64,000 nucleotides of DNA, from NCBI GenBank assembly GCA_963792025.1, contig CAWBUS010000008.1, positions 620,001 to 684,000 of the forward strand, given 5' to 3'. Below, one piece after another: positions 47,327 through 57,172 of the stretch; within the stretch, counting starts at the first letter, position 1; each line of letters opens with the position of its first letter. The position numbers and the translations under genes were made by a program. The notes below the pieces were generated by a model, which searched no databases, had not been told where the DNA came from, and worked only from the letters and a program-made list of their open reading frames with translations. The DNA comes from Ginsengibacter sp963792025 (GTDB taxonomy: Bacteria > Bacteroidota > Bacteroidia > Chitinophagales > Chitinophagaceae).

Positions 47327-48295
47327 CTATTTAACCCCTTCAAACAAGCTATCTACAAATTCTTTTTTATCAAATACTAACAGATCCGTTGCCTTTTCGC
47401 CTACGCCTATAAACTTGACAGGAATTTTAAATTGATCGGCAATAGCCAATACAACGCCACCTTTTGCAGTACCATCAAGTTTGGTAATTGCAATTGCAGT
47501 TACATCCGTAGCTGCTGTAAACTGCCTTGCCTGTTCCAGTGCGTTTTGCCCGGTGCTACCATCAAGAACTAATAAAACTTCGTGTGGAGATCCGGGTAAC
47601 GCTTTATTAACAGAGCGTTTTATCTTACTCAATTCATCCATTAAATGAATTTTGTTATGAAGCCTTCCTGCAGTATCAATCAACACGACATCCATATCTT
47701 TTGCTACTGCACTTTGAACAGCATCAAATGCTACAGCACTGGGATCTGCACCCATGGAGTGTTTAACGATGGCAACTTTTGCCCGCTGGCTCCAGATATC
47801 CAATTGCTCCACCGCTGCCGCTCTAAAAGTATCCGCAGCGCCTAATAAAACTTTCTTGCCATTTAGTGCAAAATTGTGCGCAAGCTTTCCAATAGTTGTT
47901 GTTTTTCCAGCGCCATTTACACCCACAATTAATATTACGTGCGGTTTGTGTGTCGATGGTAATTCGTAACTTTTGTAAGAAGTGTCGACAGGAGAATCTA
48001 CCAACACATCCTGAATTTCTTCTTTTAATAATCTATTGAGTTCTGAAGTATTAATGTATTTATCTTTAGCAACTCTTTTCTCAATTCCATCAATAATTTT
48101 AATAGTTGTATCAACGCCAACATCAGCGCTTACTAATGCATTTTCGAGATCGTCCAGTACTTCCTCGTCAACACTGCTTTTACCGGCGATAACCTTGGTA
48201 AGCTTATCGAAAAATCCGGCTTTTGTTTTTTGGAGGCCCTGGTCGAGACTTTCTTTCTGTTCCTTCTTCCCAAATATTTTATCAAAAATTCCCAT
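47327..48295 (-). CDS. ftsY: Signal recognition particle receptor FtsY
   Basis: 322 residues from the Met at 48295 (GIFDKIFGKKE); an upstream frame-open Met at 48319 is unlikely. The SRP-type GTPase motifs are GVNGAGKTTTIGKLA (G1), DTAGRLHN (G3) and TKLDGTAKGG (G4). The N domain is short, as in this phylum. It docks ribosome/SRP complexes at the inner membrane. A TATTTTTG box (48317-48324) lies 22 bases upstream. Confidence 0.97.
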   Translation of the reverse strand: MGIFDKIFGKKEQKESLDQGLQKTKAGFFDKLTKVIAGKSSVDEEVLDDLENALVSADVGVDTTIKIIDGIEKRVAKDKYINTSELNRLLKEEIQDVLVDSPVDTSYKSYELPSTHKPHVILIVGVNGAGKTTTIGKLAHNFALNGKKVLLGAADTFRAAAVEQLDIWSQRAKVAIVKHSMGADPSAVAFDAVQSAVAKDMDVVLIDTAGRLHNKIHLMDELSKIKRSVNKALPGSPHEVLLVLDGSTGQNALEQARQFTAATDVTAIAITKLDGTAKGGVVLAIADQFKIPVKFIGVGEKATDLLVFDKKEFVDSLFEGVK

Positions 48296-48316
48296 TGCGT
48301 AAAAATTAGTAGAGGG

Positions 48317-48324
48317 CAAAAATA
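48317..48324 (-). promoter_or_regulatory. Bacteroidota -7 box for ftsY
   Basis: Minus strand TATTTTTG fits the TAnnTTTG consensus. It overlaps the T-rich end of the terminator at 48330-48357 and sits 22 bases before the start codon. Confidence 0.45.
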
Positions 48325-48329
48325 AATAA

Positions 48330-48357
48330 AGCTATCCGCAATGACTGCCGGATAGCT
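48330..48357 (-). terminator. Terminator after L28-L33-DUF4295 operon
   Basis: AGCTATCCG (48330-48338) pairs with CGGATAGCT (48349-48357). On the minus strand it is followed by a T-rich tract, TTATTTATTTTTG. Confidence 0.65.
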
Positions 48358-48383
48358 CTTATATAAGTTTTAAGGAAGCAAAA

Positions 48384-48554
48384 TCAGCTTGCCAAATGTT
48401 CTTTTATCTTGTCTTTATGAACAATGGATTCTTTAAAAGTATAAGAACCGGATTTAGGGCTGCGAACTGTACGCACCACCTTTGTCCAGTTTTTTGCTTC
48501 TGCGGCTGCTTTTTGGTCCTTTGTTTTAATAGCGGTTTTAGCTGCTTTTGCCAT
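48384..48554 (-). CDS. DUF4295 small basic protein
   Basis: 56 residues. The Lys/Ala-rich start (MAKAAKTAIKTKDQKAAAEAK) and SGSYTFKESIVHKDKI match DUF4295, a small protein placed between rpmG and ftsY in Bacteroidota. Its role is unknown; association with the ribosome is a guess from context. It lies 21 bases after rpmG. Confidence 0.85.
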   Translation of the reverse strand: MAKAAKTAIKTKDQKAAAEAKNWTKVVRTVRSPKSGSYTFKESIVHKDKIKEHLAS

Positions 48555-48575
48555 TGTATATTAATTTATATGTAA

Positions 48576-48758
48576 TTACTTTATTTCTTTATGAACCGTC
48601 ACCTTCTTCAAAATCGGGTTGAATTTTTTCAACTCCAATCTTTCGGGGGTATTCTTTTTATTTTTCTTGGTAATATAACGGCTGGTTCCAGGTAAACCAG
48701 AAGTTTTATGCTCTGTGCATTCCAAAATTACCTGCACCCTGTTTCCTTTTCTTGCCAT
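48576..48758 (-). CDS. rpmG: 50S ribosomal protein L33
   Basis: 60 residues with the L33 pattern (RVQVILECTEHKTSG, SRYITKKNKKNTPERLELKKF). The zinc-binding CxxC pairs are absent, so it is the C-minus form. It lies between rpmB and the DUF4295 gene. Confidence 0.96.
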   Translation of the reverse strand: MARKGNRVQVILECTEHKTSGLPGTSRYITKKNKKNTPERLELKKFNPILKKVTVHKEIK

Positions 48759-48784
48759 AACAAATGTTTAAAATATTTTTTTGA

Positions 48785-49021
48785 TCAGATTTTGACGCCG
48801 CCAGCCCTCATTTCTTTTACTACATTATAAAGACCATTCTTATTTATAGTGCGAATTGCTTCTGAGGATAACTTTAAAATGATCCATTTATCTTCTTCAG
48901 CAAGAAAATACCTTTTCTTTTGAAGATTGGGTAGAAATCTCCTGCGGGTTTTTATATTTGAATGCGAAACAGTGTTCCCGGTGATGGGTCTTTTTCCTGT
49001 TACCTGACATACTCTAGCCAT
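48785..49021 (-). CDS. rpmB: 50S ribosomal protein L28
   Basis: 78 residues from the Met at 49021 (ARVCQVTGKRPITGN). NVSHSNIKTRRRFLPNLQ-type motifs confirm the family. The longer open frame to 49114 is not a real extension, since it runs through the promoter. First gene of the ribosomal operon. Confidence 0.96.
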   Translation of the reverse strand: MARVCQVTGKRPITGNTVSHSNIKTRRRFLPNLQKKRYFLAEEDKWIILKLSSEAIRTINKNGLYNVVKEMRAGGVKI

Positions 49022-49042
49022 AATGATCTTTTTTTCGGACGG

Positions 49043-49050
49043 CAAAGGTA
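49043..49050 (-). promoter_or_regulatory. Bacteroidota -7 box for rpmB operon
   Basis: Minus strand TACCTTTG is a perfect TAnnTTTG match, 22 bases before the start codon of rpmB. A TTTTTC stretch lies 19 bases further upstream, a poor but possible -33 element. Confidence 0.6.
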
Positions 49051-49179
49051 ATGAAGAAATAGTTACCTGAAAAATAAAAAAAGGAGTTTTTTCAGAGCAG
49101 CTCGAAACTGCCATAATGTTCCATTTTTAAGCTATAACTGCATGGGCATACTTTATGCGATATAGTAGAAAAACAAATT

Positions 49180-49476
49180 ATGGAAACATTTAGCAAAATA
49201 ATCAATGACGATAAACCCGTTTTGGTTGATTTTCATGCAACATGGTGTGGCCCGTGTAAAATGATGGCGCCTGAGTTACAGCGATTTGCCCAAAATAATA
49301 AAGATAACGTAAGGGTTCTAAAAGTTGATATCGATAAAAACCAACCGACAGCCAGTGAATTTAACATACAAGGTGTACCCACATTAATTTTGTTCAAAAA
49401 AGGAAAGGTGCTGTGGCGTCAATCCGGCGCAATGAGTGCCCAACAAATTTCCAGCGCCGTCTTGCCTAAATTGTAA
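49180..49476 (+). CDS. trxA: Thioredoxin
   Basis: 98 residues with the active site WCGPCK, then VLKVDIDKNQ and GVPTLILFKKGK (cis-Pro). There is no signal peptide, so it works in the cytoplasm as a disulphide reductant. The OsmC gene follows after 27 bases, and the two are probably cotranscribed, both being redox-related. Confidence 0.93.
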   Translation: METFSKIINDDKPVLVDFHATWCGPCKMMAPELQRFAQNNKDNVRVLKVDIDKNQPTASEFNIQGVPTLILFKKGKVLWRQSGAMSAQQISSAVLPKL

Positions 49477-49503
49477 GTTACTTCTCACCAATCAAAAACT
49501 ATA

Positions 49504-49920
49504 ATGGCAACAAATTCGATAACCTCTGTACACCAGGGCGGAATGAGTTTTAAGACAAATGCTAAGGGGCATGATGTAATAATAGATCTTGCGGAGGCAA
49601 GTGGGGGCAATAATTTGGGCTCGAGTCCAAAGATTTTGATGTTGGTTTCACTGGCAGGATGTACAGGTGTTGATGTGGTAGATATTTTAAATAAAATGAG
49701 GGTGAGTTTTTCTGACTTGTCCATAACTGTACATGCACATCTTACCGAGGTTGATCCAAAAATTTACGATGAAGTTGAGGTTACTTATACCATAAGGGTT
49801 GATAAAAAAAATGAAGGAAAAGTTCAAAAAGCAGTTACGTTGTCACAAGATAAATATTGTGGTGTAAGTGAGATGTTCAGGGCTTTTGCGAGGCTTTCTC
49901 ACAAAGTCAATTTTCTTTGA
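49504..49920 (+). CDS. OsmC family peroxiredoxin-like protein
   Basis: 138 residues. The two conserved redox Cys are present (SLAGCTGVDVVDIL and KYCGVSEMF), as in OsmC/Ohr-type thiol peroxidases that reduce organic hydroperoxides. It belongs to the broader OsmC group rather than being a clear Ohr. It is directly downstream of thioredoxin, a possible reductant. Confidence 0.9.
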   Translation: MATNSITSVHQGGMSFKTNAKGHDVIIDLAEASGGNNLGSSPKILMLVSLAGCTGVDVVDILNKMRVSFSDLSITVHAHLTEVDPKIYDEVEVTYTIRVDKKNEGKVQKAVTLSQDKYCGVSEMFRAFARLSHKVNFL

Positions 49921-49946
49921 TTCTATATTTTGCGCACAGGCAGTAC

Positions 49947-50828
49947 TTATTTGGTTAGCAATTTTCTTTCTCTCCAAACTCTTGCCATTTGTAGTGATAT
50001 AGCCAGCAGTATCAGGCCGAAGCCAAAGTAGAAACCTGCTCCGAGGAACTTATTTTCTTTAAATATGATAAAAGCAAGTAAAATCGAATAGATAGGTTCG
50101 AAATTATAAGTAAGATTTACGGTGAATGCTGAAATATATTTCAAGGCATTCAAACTTAAAATGAAGGCGAATACAGTACATACCCAAGCTAATATTAAAA
50201 GCCAAAATAAATCTGTAGCAGTTGGAACAAAATATTCCGCTGGGAAAAAATGCAGGTAAAACGGAACGACGAAACAAAGGGCGATAAAACCACCGGTCAT
50301 TTCATATAACGTAACTATTTTGGGAGCAAATTCTTTCAGCAATGTCTTATTAAAGATTGGGAAAAGACAAGCAAGCAATGCAGAAATGATTCCAAAAATA
50401 ATTCCTTTTTTATATTCAGGATAGAAGTTGAAAATGAGATAAATCCCTATTATTGCCAGCATTCCCAGCAACACTTCAATAAAATCAATTCTTCTTTTCA
50501 TTATTAGCGGCTCAATAAATGACGTAAAGAAACCGATGGCGGAAAGGCACGTTACGGAAACCGACACATTTGCATACTTTATGCTCCCGTAAAAGCTAAC
50601 CCAATGCAGCGCAATAATGGCACCTACTCCAAAAAGTTTTATGGTGTTTGTCAGGGAAAGCCTTACAAATTGTTTCCTTAAAATTAAAATTATGGCAAGC
50701 GTTACTGCACTGAATAACATTCGATACCAAACCAGGATACCTTCATTTAAATTAATAAGTTTTCCAAGAATTGCAGTGAACCCGGCAAATATCACCGCGA
50801 CATGCAATTGAAGAAAAGCTTTTTTCAT
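49947..50828 (-). CDS. EamA-family (DMT) transporter
   Basis: 293 residues from the Met at 50828 (KKAFLQLHVAVIFAGF). Ten hydrophobic helices lie in two EamA repeats. Substrates of the family range from amino acids to nucleotide sugars, and none can be assigned here. The open frame runs further upstream through a repeat and is not coding there. Confidence 0.9.
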   Translation of the reverse strand: MKKAFLQLHVAVIFAGFTAILGKLINLNEGILVWYRMLFSAVTLAIILILRKQFVRLSLTNTIKLFGVGAIIALHWVSFYGSIKYANVSVSVTCLSAIGFFTSFIEPLIMKRRIDFIEVLLGMLAIIGIYLIFNFYPEYKKGIIFGIISALLACLFPIFNKTLLKEFAPKIVTLYEMTGGFIALCFVVPFYLHFFPAEYFVPTATDLFWLLILAWVCTVFAFILSLNALKYISAFTVNLTYNFEPIYSILLAFIIFKENKFLGAGFYFGFGLILLAISLQMARVWRERKLLTK

Positions 50829-50837
50829 GCACCAAAA

Positions 50838-50915
50838 ATAGGTACGATGTACGGAGTTTGACGTACATGTTGAAAACGTTATTTGCCTTACATCGTACTT
50901 CGTACATCGTACATC
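50838..50915. repeat. TACATCGTAC-type inverted repeat
   Basis: GTACGATGTACG near 50840-50851 and TACATCGTACTTCGTACATCGTAC near 50890-50915 can pair. The latter is itself a stack of TACATCGTAC units. It lies between divergent genes. Similar strings occur between genes in other bacteria (from memory). Confidence 0.5.
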
Positions 50916-51045
50916 AAACATTTTGTTTACATAACACTTCAAACATTGCCTTAATATTAACATTCCTTTGCATAAAAAAAAATCCGCTATTGTAATTGTA
51001 CCATCCATAGTTTTATATTTGCCCCTGTTTATATAAAACCCCGCT

Positions 51046-54000
51046 ATGAGCTTTAAAAAAATCAACAACATTACCGGATGGGCAATTTGCATTATCGCAT
51101 GCACTGTTTACTTAATGACAATGGAGGCCACCGGAAGTTTTTGGGATTGTGGTGAATTCGCCTCCAGTGCATACAAACTTCAAATTCCACATCCGCCGGG
51201 GGCACCCCTATTTATATTGTTGGGAAGGTTATTCATGATCCCTTTTTCAGACCCGAATAAGGCAATACTGGGCTTGAACAGCATGAGTGCATTGATGAGC
51301 GGCTTTACCATTTTATTTTTATTTTGGAGTATCACACATTTTGCCAGGAAAATACTTGAAAAGAATAATCCCGATCCGCTTACTAACGGTCATATTTTTT
51401 CTATAATGGCCGCAGGCGTGGTAGGCGCATTGGCATATACTTTCAGCGACTCATATTGGTACAGTGCTGTAGAATCAGAAGTTTATGCGAGCTCTTCATT
51501 CTTCACAGCTATAGTTTTTTGGCTGGTGCTTAAATGGGAACAGGAAGTTACTATCGAGCAAGCAAATGGTATCAAGGGGCAATTTACTCCCGCCGATAAA
51601 TGGTTGATTTTAATTTTTTATATGATTGGACTTGCCGTAGGTGTGCACCTGCTGCCGATTCTAACCATTCCTGCTATCGTAATGGTTTATTACTTCAAGA
51701 GGTACAAAGTTACCAAATGGAAAACCTTCTGGGCCTTCGTTATTGCTTGCTTAATTACCGGCATCGTGCAGGTTCCTATGATCCAGTGGACCATAAAATT
51801 TGCCGGCGATTTTGATGTTATTTTTAAGAACGACTTTGGACTGCCGTTCTTTTCGGGCTTTACTTTCTTTTTTGTGATGCTGGCGGTTATTATATTCCTT
51901 TTGATACGCCTGGCGAAAAAGAAAAACTGGAACTTTTTAAAGTTGGCCATGTGGAGTTTTGCATTTGTAATACTTGGTTTCTCCACTTATTTTACAACGA
52001 TGATCCGTTCACTGGCGGATCCTGCTGTGGATATGTTTAACGTTGATAACCCTGTGAGTCTTGGTTGGCTATTTAAGCCGTGAGCAATATGGCGACTGGC
52101 CGATAGTTAAAGGCCAGGATTTTACAGCGGGCAATGTAGAAGGAGAACAATACCGGCCTGATTATAATAATACAAGCTATTATGTTAAAGGGAAAGATAA
52201 GTACGAAAAGCTTGGGATAAAACAATCGATAACCTATCATGATGAAGACCTGCATTTTTTTCCGCGTATGTGGGATAACAGTAATGACCAGGGCCATGCA
52301 GATTACTATGCAAGTTTTGCCGGCATAACAAAAGATCAAAAAACGGGTGCCTGGTCCAATAAACCCACAATGGGTGATAATATCGCCTTCTTTTTTGCTT
52401 ACCAGTTTAACTGGATGTACTGGCGATACTTTATGTGGAATTTTGCGGGAAAACAAAACGACATACAGGGAATAGATATGGGCAATGTGAGAGATGGAAA
52501 CTGGCTAACAGGAATTTCTATTTGGGATAATGCAAGATTGGGAGACCAAAGCAAGATGCCCGATAGCATTAAACATAATAAGTCGCATAACACACTCTTC
52601 TGTCTTCCTCTTATCTTAGGAATTCTCGGTCTTATTTATCAATACAAAAAAGATAAGCAGGATACACTTATTGTAACTTTACTTTTCTTTTTTACAGGTA
52701 TCGCCATCGTATTCTATCTTAACCAGGCGGGTAATCAGCCACGCGAAAGGGATTATGCTTACGTTGGTTCCTTCTATGCCTTTGCAATTTGGATAGGCAT
52801 AGGCGTGTTGTACGTGAAGGAATTATTTGAAAAATTTACTGATAACAAAATTGCCAATTATGCTTCTGCCGGTCTTTGTTTGTTGGCGGTACCGGTATTA
52901 ATGGGTAGCCAGGAATGGAACGACCACGACCGTAGCCATAAAACCCTTGCAAGAGATATTGCTATTGATTACTTGGAAAGCTGTGCACCTAATGCAGTTC
53001 TCATAACTTTTGGAGATAATGATACCTATCCGCTTTGGTATGCCCAGGAAGTGCAGGGGATTCGAAGGGATATTAGAGTAATAAATTCCAGCCTTATGGG
53101 AACCGACTGGTACCTGAACCAGTTACGCTACAAAGTAAACAAGAGCGATCCGATTGATGTAATATGGACACCCGATCAGATTATCGGAAGTAAGAGAGAT
53201 GCTATTTATTATTATCCAAGTGCTCCCGGTGCTAAGGTTGATCAAAGTAAACCAATGGATTTGTATACCATGATGAAAGATTATGCAGGAAGTAATGATC
53301 CAAGCCGAATGGTACCCAATGACGATGATTATTTAAATATCTATCCTACTAAAAAAGTAAAAATTCCGGTAGATACAAATCTTGTGAGGCAGAATGGTAC
53401 TGTTAATCCCGGAGATAGCGTAGTAAGTGAAGTTGATTTTGATATTCCAAAAGATGCATTAGGCAAAAATGAAAGCGCCATATTAAATATAATAGCTGCC
53501 AATAAATGGAAGAGGCCCATCTATTTTACATCGCCTTACGATGAACTTGGGTTTGCATCTTATTTGAGAACTGATGGTTTAACATACCGCTTCGTACCTG
53601 TAAAAAATAGTGAGGTAAACCGTGATTGGGCTTATGACGTAATGATGAAGAAATTCAAGTTTGGAAATGCTGATGTACCCGGTGTTTATTATGATGAAGA
53701 AAACCGCAGGCATTTAAATACTATAAGAATGCAGTTTGCACAGGTTGCTATAAATCTTGCTGACCACGACAGAAAAGACGATGCCAAAAAAATGCTTGAA
53801 AAGTGTGATAAGATGATGTTGCAACAGAATTTCCCGTATGGCCTGGTATCACGCAGGGAACAGCAGGACCAGATTTCGGGCCAGTTTTTATTGGCAGCAT
53901 ACAAAGCAGGTGATTCGGTGCTCGCACAAAAGATTTCGCAATCACTGCGGAAAGACCTTGAGCAGCAGGTTGCCTACTTTAACAGCCTCGACGATAATAA

Positions 54001-54175
54001 ACAACAAGCTCTCGCTTACGAAAATCAAATTGTGCAGCAATTATTGCAGCAATTGCAAGGAATGGAGCAATACTTTAAAAGTAACCCGGCCATTAATCCA
54101 GAGAATAAAACACCCATAATAAATAATGTTCCTGTGCCAAAAAAAGAAAAGCCGGTTAACGATAAAACGCAATAA
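51046..54175 (+). CDS. DUF2723 membrane protein (protein O-mannosyltransferase-like), one frameshift
   Basis: Two frames join into one protein of about 1040 residues. Part one ends at 52083 after FNVDNPVS; part two continues with LVGYLSREQYGDWPIVKGQDF from about 52061. One extra base near 52058-52061 explains it. The N-terminal GT-C-like part has GSFWDCGEFASSAYKLQIPHPPGAP (the DUF2723 signature with acidic pair) and about ten membrane helices. The C-terminus is soluble. Human TMEM260, of this family, is an O-mannosyltransferase, and a role in protein O-glycosylation is inferred. The gene is normally essential-looking and conserved, so a sequencing indel is likely. Confidence 0.88.
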
Positions 54176-54192
54176 TTTTTTTCAATAAATTA

Positions 54193-54240
54193 AAATCCCG
54201 GCATTACCTTCATACACATAAGGTAAGCCGGGATTTTTTT
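54193..54240 (+). terminator. Strong rho-independent terminator after DUF2723 gene
   Basis: AAATCCCGGC-A-TTACCTT pairs with AAGGTAA-GCCGGGATTT around a nine-base loop, followed by TTTTTTT. One bulged A in the left arm. Confidence 0.9.
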
Positions 54241-54398
54241 AATTTAACAGTCGAACCAAACAACAAAATCAATTGTTTAGTAATTTGCTATAGAATTAAT
54301 GTATAAATCCCAGGGCGCCACATCTTCATTTTTCGAAATAACGTTTATATATAATTAGAGGCGGGCAAATTATTAAGTACCTTATTTTTCAAGTAATC

Positions 54399-54420
54399 AA
54401 TTTCAAATAATTTTGAAATT
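54399..54420. promoter_or_regulatory. Nine-base perfect inverted repeat upstream of vWA gene
   Basis: AATTTCAAA-TAAT-TTTGAAATT lies 28 bases before the start codon at 54448. It is a possible operator. A chance origin is possible because the sequence is AT-rich. Confidence 0.35.
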
Positions 54421-54447
54421 TTACTTTATTTATAAAAAACTATAACC

Positions 54448-55545
54448 ATGAGGGGGCACAATTTTTCTAAATTTGATCCTAATGAAAATAATAAATCTTC
54501 ATTCGAAAAGCTGCTGGACATTTTCATGCAACTGCTTACTTACACAAGCGGTGATGTAGCTGAAGCTTTAAGCTGGTTAACAGAACTTGATAAAGAATAT
54601 AAGCTTACCAATGATGAGTATGGGATGGGAGATTTTATTGAAGACCTGAAGGATAAGGGATATATTGATGAGAACCGGCAAAATGGAGAAATAAAAATTA
54701 CTCCTAAGACCGAACAGGGAATTCGCAAAAAAAGTTTGGAAGAAATTTTCGGGAAACTAAAAAAGACCAAACAGGGAAATCACAATACGTTCAAGCCAGG
54801 CGGCGGCGATGAAATTAATCCTGAAACGCGGCCCTTTCAGTTTGGCGACACATTGGAGCAAATTGATTTTACGGAATCTATTCGCAATGCTCAAATCAAT
54901 CACGGTATAGACAGCTTCACGATGCACGAGGACGACCTTGAAATTCGCGAAACTGATTTTAAGGCACAAACTTCCACCGTTCTTATGATCGATATTTCGC
55001 ATAGCATGATACTCTATGGCGAAGACAGGATAACACCCGCAAAGAAAGTTGCTATGGCATTGAGCGAATTAATTACAACCAAATATCCTAAAGACACATT
55101 GGATATTGTAGTTTTTGGCAATGATGCCTGGACGGTTGAAATCAAAGATTTGCCTTACCTGCAGGTTGGTCCTTATCACACTAATACAGTTGCCGGTCTT
55201 CAACTAGCCATGGATTTATTACGAAAAAGAAAAAATCCGAACAAGCAAATATTCATGATAACAGATGGTAAGCCCACGTGTTTAAAAATTGGAAAACGAT
55301 ATTATAAAAATAGTTTTGGCGTTGACAGGAGAATATTAAATAGATGTATGAACCTTGCAGCACAATGTAAAAAATTAAAAATTCCGATCACTACCTTTAT
55401 GATAGCAAGCGATCCTTACCTGCAAAGATTTGTTACTGAGTTTACCGAAACTAATAACGGCAAAGCTTTTTTTGCATCTCTCGACAGGTTAGGTGCATTT
55501 ATTTTCAAAGATTTTGAAAGCGGAAAAAGAAAGACGGTATATTGA
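54448..55545 (+). CDS. von Willebrand factor A domain protein (CoxE/MoxR-partner type)
   Basis: 365 residues. After a helical N-terminal part comes a vWA domain from about residue 170 with a MIDAS motif (MIDISHSM, DxSxS) and the later MITDGKPTC. It is cytoplasmic and probably binds Mg2+. It pairs with the AAA+ ATPase encoded 53 bases downstream, a combination like magnesium chelatase D/I or MoxR/vWA, where the ATPase remodels or inserts metal into a target protein. Confidence 0.85.
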   Translation: MRGHNFSKFDPNENNKSSFEKLLDIFMQLLTYTSGDVAEALSWLTELDKEYKLTNDEYGMGDFIEDLKDKGYIDENRQNGEIKITPKTEQGIRKKSLEEIFGKLKKTKQGNHNTFKPGGGDEINPETRPFQFGDTLEQIDFTESIRNAQINHGIDSFTMHEDDLEIRETDFKAQTSTVLMIDISHSMILYGEDRITPAKKVAMALSELITTKYPKDTLDIVVFGNDAWTVEIKDLPYLQVGPYHTNTVAGLQLAMDLLRKRKNPNKQIFMITDGKPTCLKIGKRYYKNSFGVDRRILNRCMNLAAQCKKLKIPITTFMIASDPYLQRFVTEFTETNNGKAFFASLDRLGAFIFKDFESGKRKTVY

Positions 55546-55598
55546 ATCCTTTGGAGGCTTTCCACCTTAAATTCAAATTATAAATTTAAAAATAGTTA

Positions 55599-57125
55599 AT
55601 GGACGTACATAAAATTAAAACCTTTGGCGAATTAAAAGACAGCAGCTACAAACCAAGGTCAATTAAAGAAGAACTGCGTGAAAACCTGATTAAAAAAATA
55701 AGTAAAAAAGAAATAACATTCCCCGGAATTATTGGATATGAAGATTCGGTAATTCCTGACACCGAACGGGCATTACTATCAAGGCATAACATTTTGTTTT
55801 TAGGGTTACGCGGACAAGCTAAAACCCGCATGGCAAGGCAAATGACAGACTTGCTTGATGAGTATCTTCCAGTTGTTCAGGGTAGCGAGGTAAATGATGA
55901 CCCTTTTAAACCATTGAGTAAATATGCCAAAGATTTAGTAGAAGAAAAAGGTGATGATACACCAATCGAATGGCTCCACAGGAGTAAACGCTATGGAGAA
56001 AAATTAGCTACGCCCGATGTAAGCGTTGCCGATCTTATTGGCGATATTGACCCCATAAAAGCCGCCAATCTAAAATTGAGCTATGCAGATGAAAGAGTAA
56101 TTCATTACGGTATAATACCAAGGAGTAACCGCAGTATTTTTGTAATAAACGAATTGCCGGACCTACAAGCACGCATCCAGGTTTCTTTGTTTAATATTTT
56201 AGAAGAAGGTGACTTACAAATTAGAGGGTTTAAATTACGACTGCCTTTAGATATTATGTTTGTGTTTACAGCTAACCCCGAAGACTACACGAATCGCGGA
56301 GCAATTGTAACGCCGTTGAAAGACAGGATAGAAAGCCAGATACTTACTCATTACCCTATCACTATGGAAAGTTCTTTGTCAATCACCGAACAGGAGGCTG
56401 GGATTCATGAAGATCAACTAAAAAGGATACAGGTAAGCGATTTGGTAAAAAGACTGATTGAGCAGGTTTCGTTTGAAGCGAGAGCCAGCGAATACGTTGA
56501 CAAAAAAAGTGGCGTATCTGCAAGGCTTACTATTGCTGCATATGAAAATGCAGTTAGTTCCGCGGAACGCAGGGCCATTATGAATAAAGAAAAAGAAACC
56601 CAGGTCTGGATCAGCGACCTCGTTGGTATTATTCCGTCTATAACGGGTAAGATTGAACTTGTGTACGAAGGTGAACAGGAAGGCCCTTACCAGGTTGCCT
56701 ATAATTTAATGGAGAAGGCTATCCGCACACAATTTGCCGCCTTCTTCCCTAACCCCGAAACGTTCAAAAAAAGAAGAACCAAGGAAAGTGGAGTGGATGA
56801 AAATCCTTATAAAGCTATTACCCGGTGGTTCGATTCCGGCAATCATTTAAACCTGTTCTTTGGCGTAAAAGATGAAGAAAAAATTCAATTGCTCTATAAA
56901 GTAGATGGCTTGTATGGAATGGTAAAAAAACATTTTCCTGCAGCAAATGCTAAAGAAAATGCTTTATTGATGGAATTTGTTTTGCATGGCCTTTCTTCTT
57001 ATTCATTAATAAGTAAAAAAGTTGTTGAAGGGAAAATAGAATTTAAAGATTTGATGGGAAGTATGCTCAATATGAGCCCGCAATCTTTCAGGGATGAAGA
57101 GCTGGATGAAGACGATTTTAAGTAA
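55599..57125 (+). CDS. AAA+ ATPase, magnesium-chelatase/MoxR-like
   Basis: 508 residues. The P-loop reads GLRGQAKTR, with Ala where most have Gly. The Walker B region reads FVINELPDLQARIQVSLFNILEEGDLQIRG, with Asn for the first acidic residue. FTANPEDYTNRG is the sensor region. This is the Mg-chelatase-like subset that works with a vWA partner, here the gene upstream. The target protein is unknown. A clear terminator follows. Confidence 0.85.
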   Translation: MDVHKIKTFGELKDSSYKPRSIKEELRENLIKKISKKEITFPGIIGYEDSVIPDTERALLSRHNILFLGLRGQAKTRMARQMTDLLDEYLPVVQGSEVNDDPFKPLSKYAKDLVEEKGDDTPIEWLHRSKRYGEKLATPDVSVADLIGDIDPIKAANLKLSYADERVIHYGIIPRSNRSIFVINELPDLQARIQVSLFNILEEGDLQIRGFKLRLPLDIMFVFTANPEDYTNRGAIVTPLKDRIESQILTHYPITMESSLSITEQEAGIHEDQLKRIQVSDLVKRLIEQVSFEARASEYVDKKSGVSARLTIAAYENAVSSAERRAIMNKEKETQVWISDLVGIIPSITGKIELVYEGEQEGPYQVAYNLMEKAIRTQFAAFFPNPETFKKRRTKESGVDENPYKAITRWFDSGNHLNLFFGVKDEEKIQLLYKVDGLYGMVKKHFPAANAKENALLMEFVLHGLSSYSLISKKVVEGKIEFKDLMGSMLNMSPQSFRDEELDEDDFK

Positions 57126-57132
57126 AAGAAGT

Positions 57133-57157
57133 GCCGGAAAATTTTCCGGCTTTTTTT
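57133..57157 (+). terminator. Rho-independent terminator
   Basis: GCCGGAAAA pairs with TTTTCCGGC, followed by TTTTTTT, eight bases after the AAA+ gene stop. Its perfect palindrome lacks a real loop, so a few central A/T would unpair. Confidence 0.85.
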
Positions 57158-57172
57158 GAAGTCATGTGATCG

